A stretch of DNA of 64,000 nucleotides from Multifurca ochricompacta (Eukaryota > Basidiomycota > Agaricomycetes > Russulales > Russulaceae). This document shows, one piece after another, positions 56,906-64,000 of the stretch (within the stretch, counting starts at the first letter, position 1; each line of letters opens with the position of its first letter). Below the pieces are notes generated by a model. It worked only from the letters and a program-made list of their open reading frames with translations, was not told the origin of the DNA and did not search any database. The stretch lies in NCBI GenBank assembly GCA_022496185.1, contig WTXG01000145.1:1-64000 (forward strand), read 5' to 3'. The position numbers and the translations under genes were made by a program.

Positions 56906-57470
56906 TCTGCACCATGGGGGCTGATGAGCCCATCTTCTGCTTTCCTCTATATGTGCAACCTCATGCTTGACACCCAGGTTTCCCTAATCCTATTCTCACA
57001 CTCTTTCAGCAATGACTTTTTGACCCAGACACTGAGTTTACACCAATTGTTAGTCATGCATTGGATGAACTTCAAGATCCAGGTGCTTGGGCAGAAGTGG
57101 CCTGCTTCCACTATGCTACTCGATGACTGGATGGTGCCCTTCGCAAATTGGCCCACTGGAGACAACAGGTCAGCCAAGCTCACCAAGACATCCAGGAGAC
57201 AGTCCATGCCATGTCCAGGGCTGATGTTTACTATTGTCTCTTTCCCTATCTCACTTATGTATATGCACCCACTTGGGACATAGTCCCCACCTCAGCAGAA
57301 GCCATGACCTTTGCCCCCACTCCTGAACTCTGTGTGATCCTTCAAGCTGGTGGAGTTGGCAGTACACACCGCCCTCACTCCTGTTGACATCTCACACTAC
57401 CTCCTCACATGATTATGTTCACAGTTGGTCACTGAGCTTGGGGGCAAGCTGAACCATACAAGGGGAGTGA
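56906..57470 (+). pseudogene. Gypsy F ORF3, 3' half
   Basis: Begins TGCACCATGGGGGCTGATGA, matching 58759 of the other F copy, and carries LDELQDPGAWAEVACFHYAT, HAMSRADVYYCLFPYLTYVY and LCVILQAGGVGSTH. This is the continuation of the F copy at 37361-39762 beyond the gypsy-D block; roughly 630 bp of ORF3 between them is missing. It ends with AAGGGGAGTGA, and the first 64 bp of an F LTR (TGTGACAGATTTT, 57471-57534) follow. Broken by stops. Confidence 0.78.
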
Positions 57471-57534
57471 TGTGACAGATTTTACACTGACCAAGGTGAC
57501 ATATGACTGACTGACAAAGAAATAGACTTATTAT

Positions 57535-58034
57535 TGTTGAACACAGAAGATGTTCAGTGATGCTTCAGGCATCAGGTGATTAGATTAGCTACTTTGTAGA
57601 TTAGATTAGATACCGGAGTTTCGGACTATTTACATTATCATTATTACTTTCTTTCTCACATTCTGCAGTAGCTGACTGATACACCATGTAACATGTGATT
57701 TCTGTAGTGGCCAATGGCCTTTCTCCCTCATGTTTGTTGTTTGGACTCTGTCCGGCACTTGTGGACTTATTCCCAGTGCACAGACCACCCTTGGATAGTA
57801 TATAAGGGTGTCTGTTTCGTCTCTTCCACTTCAGAGTTCTTCTAACCTCTGAAGTGTAAGTGCTTTGCATACTATCTACTTAACTATTAGACTAACGTTC
57901 TTTACATAGAACTTTCTTTGTCTAGGTCAGTAGCATAGTAATACAGAGTTCTTCTAACCTCTGAAGTAACTTTCTTTGTCTAGCCTAACCCGCTAACCTT
58001 ACAGTCAGTATGCTGCACACATGCCTGTTTCACA
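57535..58034 (+). repeat. Solo LTR of copia A without target duplication
   Basis: 500 bp, TGTTGAACACAGAAG...GTTTCACA, with TATATAAGGG and the 10-bp hairpin. Flanks are ATTAT and GATGA: left is an F LTR, right is the spacer before F ORF3. This is best explained by recombination between two different insertions. Confidence 0.9.
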
Positions 58035-58113
58035 GATGATGCCACCCTTAAGAAGGGGGTGACTACATGGTTTTCCCATCTCTCTTCCCCCACACATACC
58101 TCTTTCTTTTATC

Positions 58114-59240
58114 ATGGCTTGCACCAAATGACTTACTCGCCTCTTTTCCCCATGCAAAGGTGTTAAACCAGGACCCAGAATGACCACTACACACTGACCC
58201 ACCAACACTCATCCTTCACTCTCCACTCCACTCCCCACACTGTGAGACCAATTTGCAGCTGCTGCTGCTGATGCTGCAAACTTGGGTGCACTCAAGTTCC
58301 CACAAGATGCCCCTACACTTCCAACCACACCAGTTTCTTCAACCCCCCCTCACATTTTTCCTTCACAATGTCCGACAATCCTATTCAAACCCTCACCAAT
58401 GCCATTTCTATAACAGCAACTGTGAATCAAAGTCTAGACCCAGATATTCATAACCAAGTATTAACCATGTTACAGGAGACATGTTCACACCTAGAGGCCA
58501 CTGCCACTGGAGAGACTCAGGCTCAGGACAACACTGGAACTCAACAACCACCAACTCCAGATCTAGACTGCCTACCTGAAGATGCTGCTGTTGCTCAACG
58601 ATCACCCATCCCCTATACCCCTCCAGGCCTTCCATTCATCTGCAACCATGTTCACAATACTCGCCACTATTTCCCTCATCTAATCACTGATTCACATGGT
58701 TATCAAAGAATTGCCTGCTATGTTGCTTATGACTTTTGACAAGACGAGCCCACTGTTGTCTGCACCATGGGGGCTGATGAGCCCATCTTCCATTTCCCTC
58801 TCTATGCACAACCCCACGCTTGACACCCAGGGTTCCCCAATTCCATTCTTACACTTTTTCAACAACAACTCTTTGACCCTGACATGGAGTTCACACCAAT
58901 TGTTAGTCATGCCTTAGATGAACTTTAAGACCCAGGTGCTTGGGCAGAAGTGGCCTGCTTCTGCTATGCCACTCGATGACTGGATGGTGCCCTTCGAGAA
59001 CTGGCCCACTGGAGATGGCAGGTCAGTTGAGCTCACCAAGACATCCAGGAAACAGTCCATGCCATGTCCAGGGCTGATGTTTACTACCGCCTCTTCCCTT
59101 ATTTAACCTATGTCTATGTGCCCACCTGGGATACAATCCCCACCTCTGTGGAAGCCATGACCTTTGCCCCCACTCCTGAACTCTGTGCAATCCTCCAAGC
59201 AGGTGGAGTTGGCAGTACATGTCACCCCCGCTCCCGTTGA
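58114..59240 (+). pseudogene. Gypsy F ORF3, near full length
   Basis: Second F copy, about 375 codons. Starts ATG at 58114 (MACTK then TGA where gypsy A has an Arg codon), preceded by the same CTTAAGAAGGGGGTGA spacer as at 39680. A helical block (LTNAISITATVNQSLDPDIH, 58395-58460) lies within an open frame 58368-58739, then LPFICNHVH, CTMGADEPIFHFPLYA, FTPIVSHALDEL, PGAWAEVACF, LRELAHWRWQ, HAMSRADVYYRLFPYLTYVY and LCAILQAGGVGST. Collinear with gypsy A ORF3 along its length, including the TMG...PLYA and HVH patches. Several CpG-type stops. Confidence 0.78.
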
Positions 59241-59312
59241 TGACTTACCCTACCTCCTCATATGATTACATTCACAGTTGGTCATTGAGCTTGGGGACAA
59301 GCTGACCCATAC

Positions 59313-59471
59313 AAGGGGGGTGATGTGACAAATCTGGATTGACAAGGTGACATGACTTGCTGATGAAGAGACAGACTTATTATTCTGAAACATTACTCAC
59401 TGCTTACTTACTGAGGGCCCAACCCCTCCTTATTCTCCATAGTTCTAGCACAGTCTACTGCACAACCATTA
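59313..59471 (+). repeat. Gypsy F polypurine tract and truncated LTR
   Basis: AAGGGGGGTGA (59313-59323) is followed by TGTGACAAATC..., an LTR start paralleling that at 57471. It is cut at 59471 by a copia-A LTR. Confidence 0.75.
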
Positions 59472-59674
59472 TGTTGAACAGGCATAAGGCGCAGCATACT
59501 GACTGTGAGGTTAGTGGTTTAAGCTAGAAAGACAAGTTCTACTTCAGAGGTGAAGAAAACTCTATTATACTATACTACACACCTAGAAAGACAAGTTCTC
59601 TACAGGAGACGGTTAGTCAAAGGTAAGGTAGTAAGTAAGAGAGATGGGACTTACACTTCAGAGGTGAAGAAAAC
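59472..59674 (-). repeat. Truncated copia A LTR
   Basis: TGTTGAACAGGCATAAGGCG... follows the inverse copia-A LTR (compare 38866) up to the hairpin region, then breaks off at AAAACTCT. Confidence 0.85.
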
Positions 59675-59879
59675 TCTTGTTACAACTCACTGTCGACTGC
59701 CTGGACAGTGGGTTGTATGTGAGGGGAAGGGATTTAGAAGTGGGCAAAAGGTGAGAGTGAGGGTGAAAATGCAAGAGAGACAAAGCGAACAGCTCAAGGG
59801 CAAGGGATGAGAAGCCTTCCACAAGGTGGGGCTAATCTCCTAGGTAATCAGGAACCGGATCACAAGTGGACAGTCTGGA
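59675..59879. other. Unrecognised 205 bp with a strong hairpin
   Basis: TACAACTCACTGTC and GACAGTGGGTTGTA form a 14-bp stem with one mismatch and a 9-nt loop at its left end. The sequence starts TGTTACAAC and may be the beginning of another LTR or transposon. Otherwise nothing recognised. Confidence 0.35.
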
Positions 59880-60467
59880 TGTTACGAACCCCATCTCTTC
59901 CTGTCTTTTTCTTCTTACCCAACGATGACCCCTCTTTGCCGCCTACCCTTCACTACCAGATCACGTCTCCATCGTGGGATCCCTCACGTGCCCTACTCCC
60001 GTCCCTGTGATAGTCTTTGTCTCTGTTTATGTCGATGTACTTATGTTTGTCTGTCATTGCTTATCTCTTATCCCTTATCTCTATGATCGGACACTTACTT
60101 AATTCCCTATCAGAAGTGTGGCTTTACGCCCTCCGCTTTCGTATATTCGGGCCCACATGACTCCTAGTTATCTTATCTTTAGACGCTCACTCGATTACGT
60201 ATATAAGCCCACTGTAGCTACCTTGTAGACCTCAGACTCGACTTATTGAATACATCAGTGCTTGTCTTCTGGACTTCCCCTTTGTCTCTTGACGTCTGCC
60301 CGTCTCAGTGCTTTCGGCACTTTCCGCTCAACATTGTCTTAGAGTACAGCCTCTTGGACGTTGACTCATAACCTCTGAACTCCAAGGGATCTCATTGGTC
60401 TCTTATCCGAACCCGCATATCACGCTGTCACACAAGTTGTGTGGAACGTCCCGCACCAGACGTAACA
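59880..60467 (+). repeat. 5' LTR of gypsy C
   Basis: 588 bp, TGTTACGAACCCC...CAGACGTAACA, TATATAAG at 60200-60207. Much richer in CpG than the copy at 9164-10270, hence younger or less decayed. The 3' LTR is outside the window. Confidence 0.92.
60234..60244 (+). promoter_or_regulatory. Self-primer segment at transcript start (gypsy C)
   Basis: AGACTCGACTT, 34 nt after the start of the TATA box, is the exact reverse complement of the primer-binding site at 60470-60480. Confidence 0.8.
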
Positions 60468-60469
60468 TC

Positions 60470-60480
60470 AAGTCGAGTCT
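60470..60480 (+). promoter_or_regulatory. Self-complementary primer-binding site (gypsy C)
   Basis: AAGTCGAGTCT, two bases after the LTR, 11 of 11 complementary to 60234-60244. The gag ATG follows only 6 bp later. Confidence 0.82.
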
Positions 60481-60486
60481 CTCATC

Positions 60487-61735
60487 ATGGCTTCCAGCCA
60501 CAGTCAGACCCTCTTTAAAGAAGAACCCATCGAACGTAGGGACGAGCCTGATCTTTCACAACAAGTACTTGGCTCTGCCACCTGGAAAGATTTTGAGTCC
60601 GAGTTTGGATACTATGTCTATCACGACGGAAGATACCAACCGGTAGAATACAACAATGAGAAAAGAGTTTGGTATCGTATCCGATATTCGGACAGCCGAC
60701 ACTCTTGGGTCACTACAGGACCCGCTCCTCCTGAATTCGGATTAGGACCGTGGAGGGAGAACCCCCGGCCATCGTTATGGACTCTGAGCCCAAGAGTACA
60801 TCGAAGAACATAGTGAAGAAGCACTGGTATTAGCGTCGTCTACAGCCCCAGTTGCACCCAGAGTTGCCACGTCAGAGCCCCTGCTTTGACAACTCCCCAG
60901 ATCTCAATACAGTCTACCAACACCATCACCCCATTTTACCAGAATATGTCCACCATCGCCGCCCAGCTCCAGACCCGCACCTCCTCCCCCACCAGCCGTG
61001 TTACCACCAACATTCCCCCGCCGTCAGGAAGGTTATCGGGTGTGCTGCCCCAACATTCACTGGGGACCGGTCGCAAAGCAAAAAATTTATGCTGGAGTTC
61101 ACGACCTTCAAGAACTTCAACATGATGTTCCCCAGATCATTAACCCCTTCCAATGTGCAAACCTTTTCCTCTCTCTGATCCGCGGGGAGGCGTAGACGAT
61201 TGGACCATGGAACAGCTAGAGTGGCTGAACGAACAAATTGAGAGTGGCCGTCGTACCACTAGCGAGGGCTTTGGGAAACCATTGCCCAGAGATTTAAAGA
61301 CGCATTCACAGACGGGCAGGCCAAGCAGAAGGCTGCTCGAGAGCTTAAATCCCTTAAGATGGACAAGGGAGAACTTGACGCTTATGTAGCAAGTTCAGAA
61401 GTCTGGCCAATAGAGCGGCTATGACACTGACGAAGAGGCCACACTGGACCTCTTCTCCCAGGGGTTGCCCAACCCTTGGTAAAGAACATTATCCAGTTTC
61501 ATCATCCCAACGATTGGGATACATGGGTGACGCTGCTCGCCGACAGCAGCAAGATTACCTTGATTCCAAACACGTTTTGGGTCGACACAGAAAAGGAAGA
61601 CCCGCGACCAGTGGAAGGCTGCCTTCGGAGTCAAACCCACGCATACTGGTCAAAGGATCCAAACGCCATGGATACCTCTGCTGACAGAACCAGAGCCCGA
61701 GCTACACTCACTGAAGATGAAAGGCAGACCTGATG
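60487..61735 (+). pseudogene. gag: Gypsy C gag, frameshifted
   Basis: Starts MASSHSQTLFKEEPIERRDE at 60487 and is open to about 60770 (YHDGRYQPVEYNNEKRVWYR). After frameshifts, capsid-like pieces follow: PTFTGDRSQSKKFMLEF (61050), LFLSLIRGEAVDDWTMEQLE (61165), KSLKMDKGELDAYV (61350) and NDWDTWVTLLADSSKITLIP (61500). At least three frame changes and one stop are present. The zinc knuckle lies just downstream at 61745 and is listed with pol. Confidence 0.82.
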
Positions 61736-64000
61736 AAAGAAGGGAGATGCTTTCGCTGCAAGGCACAAGGACACATGTCCAGGGAATGCCCAAAAAAGGG
61801 GGTACGAGCAGCGGAGGCAACTGTGACACCATCCACAATAACCCGCCAACCGTCAGCAAAAAGACACCGACGAAAGAAGAAAAAGCGCAGGAAATATGGG
61901 CAAACATGATGAAGGAGAGCGAAGAAGTGCGAGCCATCCTGGTAGAAAAGGCATTCGCAAAGAAGGATTTTTGATCGGCTCAAACCCATCGGCCTGGGCA
62001 CGAGCATTACATGTAACCTCTGTGTATACTAGTCGCTTCAAATCGTTGAAAATACCAGTACATTTCGAGACTACACAGAGAACGGCCGACGCGATATCCT
62101 GATCGACTCAGGAGCCACCGATAATTTTATCAGCCCGCGGATGGTGAGAACCATGGGATTAGGAATGCTGGCACTCCCCCAGGAGAAGAATATCTGGAAT
62201 ATTGACGGAACTGCCAATCGGGCAGGAAAGATTACGCATTACACCGACCTAAAAGTCCAAGTAGGGGAGAAGACAAAGACCATACACTTCCTGGTCACCA
62301 ATCTAGGAGACGAAGACTTAGTTCTGGGTATCCCTGGCTCGCTGCATTCGAACCAAGGATCAACTGGGCGATGCGACGATGAGCAAAGATTCCTACCCTG
62401 TACTCATCACATCAATGGGGTATGACTACGCAGCCCGACATTCTGTAGCATGCAAAGCAGAAGAGGAAGACCCGGGATGCTGTTTTGTTACCAAAGCATC
62501 AGAACTTGCGCAAAAGGCAGTAGAAGGGCATACGGAAAAGACATTTGAAGAAGTGGTACCAGCAGAATACCATAGACACTGGAAGGTGTTCTCGGAAGAA
62601 GAATCGCAACGCTTTCCCCCCGCGCGGCCATGGGATCATGCCATTGACTTCGTACCCGATACCCCGTCAGCAATCGATTGCAAAATTTACCCGTTATCAC
62701 CGGCAGAACAGACCACGCTCACGGCATTCTTGGAGGAACATCTGGCAAAAGGATACATTCGTCCATCGAAATCACCATACCGTCACCATTCTTCTTTATC
62801 AAGAAGAAAGACGGCAAACTTCGACCTGTTCAGGATTACCGACGGATAAACGCCTATACTGTAAAGAACACCTACCCCTTGCCACTTATTTCAGAGCTCA
62901 TTGACACCATGAGGGACAAATCCTTGTTCTCCAAAATGGACGTCCGTTGGGGATACAATAACATTCGAATTAAAGAGGGGGACCAATGTAAAGCGGCCTT
63001 TAAGACCAATCAAGGGCTTTTTGAACCAAATGTTATGTTCTTCGGCCTTACCAACTCACCCGCCACCTTCCAGTCGATGATGAACCACATCTTCCGCGAC
63101 CTCATTCTCACTGGCGAGGTAGTGGTTTATATGGATGACATATTGGTTGCTACCACGGATGACCTAACCCACCATCGAAGACGAGTACACCAGGTGTTGG
63201 ATATCCTACACGAACATGATTTATACCTTAAACCCGCCAAGTGTTCATTCGAACAACCGAGTGTAGAGTATCTAGGAGTTATCCTGGAGGAGGGACAGGT
63301 GCAGATGGACCCTGTAAAGGTACAAGGGATTCGGGAATGGCCAGTGCCTACATGTGTCAAGGATGTGCGGTCTTTCATTGGTTTCTGCAACTTTTATCGA
63401 CGCTTCGTGCGGGGGTTCTCAGGGATCGCCCAACCACTGAATGGGTTGCTGAAGAAAGACGTCCCCTGGCATTGGACAGAGGAGCATCAGACGGCCTTCG
63501 AACAGATTCGCGATATCATTGGTTCAGAACCAGTCCTCCTACAACCAGACTGCAGAAACCCTTTGAACTGGAAGTCGACGCATCCCATTTTGCAAATGGA
63601 GCCGTATTGAACCAACGAGACGCGACGGGACTCCTTCACCCAGTAGCCTTTTACTCGGAGACATTTTCACCTGCAGAACGGAATTACGACATTTGGGATA
63701 GGGAGTTGCTAGCCATAGTAAAAGCGCTACGACACTGGCGGCCATACCTAGCAGGGACTCCTCACAAGACCATCATTCATACCATCACTCCAATCTGCTA
63801 TATTGGAAGGAACCCCATAAAATAAGCCGACGGGTCGCTCGTGAAGTCCTGGAACTTGAAGAATACAACTTTGAATTGAAGCACATTGCTGGAAGTCGTA
63901 ACGCTCGTGCAGATGCCCTATCAAGACGACCTGATCTAAATAATGGTACAGAGGACAACAATGATGTGATAGTACTCCCAGAGGAAGTTTTCACGAGAAC
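61736..64000 (+). pseudogene. pol: Gypsy C zinc knuckle and pol, cut by window edge
   Basis: Zinc knuckle CFRCKAQGHMSRECP at about 61752; protease LIDSGATDNFISPRM at about 62100; linker TFEEVVPAEYHRHWKVFSEE; RT with IDCKIYPLSP, FFFIKKKDGKLRPVQDYRR, KMDVRWGYNNIRI and YMDD (about 63130), continuous in one frame from 62678 to about 63555; RNase H ([35 protein letters not shown]); then ELKHIAGSRNARADALSRRP leading into the integrase zinc domain, where the window ends. Frameshifts near 62400, 62770, 63560 and 63790. About the same age as gypsy A or slightly younger, judged by remaining CpG. Confidence 0.9.

Overview
The window reads as a transposon graveyard from a filamentous fungus, most likely a basidiomycete. 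The evidence is the short (50-62 nt) GT-AG introns in the hAT transposase and in a MYST acetyltransferase fragment, the chromodomain Ty3/gypsy elements, the Ty1/copia families and the basidiomycete-style hAT proteins. I cannot name the species. No intact host gene is visible. The only recognisable host-type sequence is a broken MYST histone acetyltransferase piece at 34.2-34.9 kb. I see no rRNA, tRNA or CRISPR array.

Layout. 1-969: minus-strand gypsy integrase and LTR remnants. 970-7533: Ty1/copia element A, LTRs differing at one base, gag-pol with one in-frame stop. 7534-8674: 3' end of a gypsy-A copy. 8675-9163: hAT relic. 9164-12292: a gypsy-C LTR plus gag, split by a copia-B solo LTR and by a 1.6-kb Tc1/mariner foldback palindrome. 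12293-19457: copia B, with unlike LTRs and a gypsy-A solo LTR inside. 19458-22425: hAT transposase gene with introns, cut at its 3' end. 22.4-26.9 kb: unrecognised sequence, a 59-bp minisatellite, a gypsy-D solo LTR inside a small ORF, and a copia relic. 26909-34129: full-length gypsy A with TSD TTCAC. 34.1-37.3 kb: MYST fragment and unrecognised exon-like DNA. 37.36-59.5 kb: gypsy F, invaded by the 16.7-kb nested block gypsy D > copia C > (D solo LTR, hAT MITE), and D > hAT MITE > hAT MITE > copia-type LTR. 59880-64000: 5' part of a gypsy-C element running off the window.

Common logic. The three copia families (A, B, C) all have GGTTATGGGCCC directly after the 5' LTR. This is the complement of the initiator tRNA-Met anticodon arm, so they should use a cleaved half-tRNA primer as Drosophila copia does. 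The three gypsy families whose 5' LTR is visible (A, C, D) instead have a primer-binding site perfectly complementary, over 11-14 nt, to the predicted 5' end of their own transcript. That is the self-priming arrangement known from Tf1/sushi. Gypsy A and F also share a third ORF downstream of the chromodomain. Its codons differ mostly at synonymous sites between the two families, and it is the best candidate here for something undescribed.

Mutation pattern. In the gypsy-A, copia-A and copia-C LTR pairs every base difference is a CpG transition, and most nonsense lesions fit CGA to TGA. This points to cytosine methylation followed by deamination. Several elements have perfect ends but no matching target-site duplication, and copia B has two clearly different LTRs, so recombination between dispersed copies has reshaped the locus.
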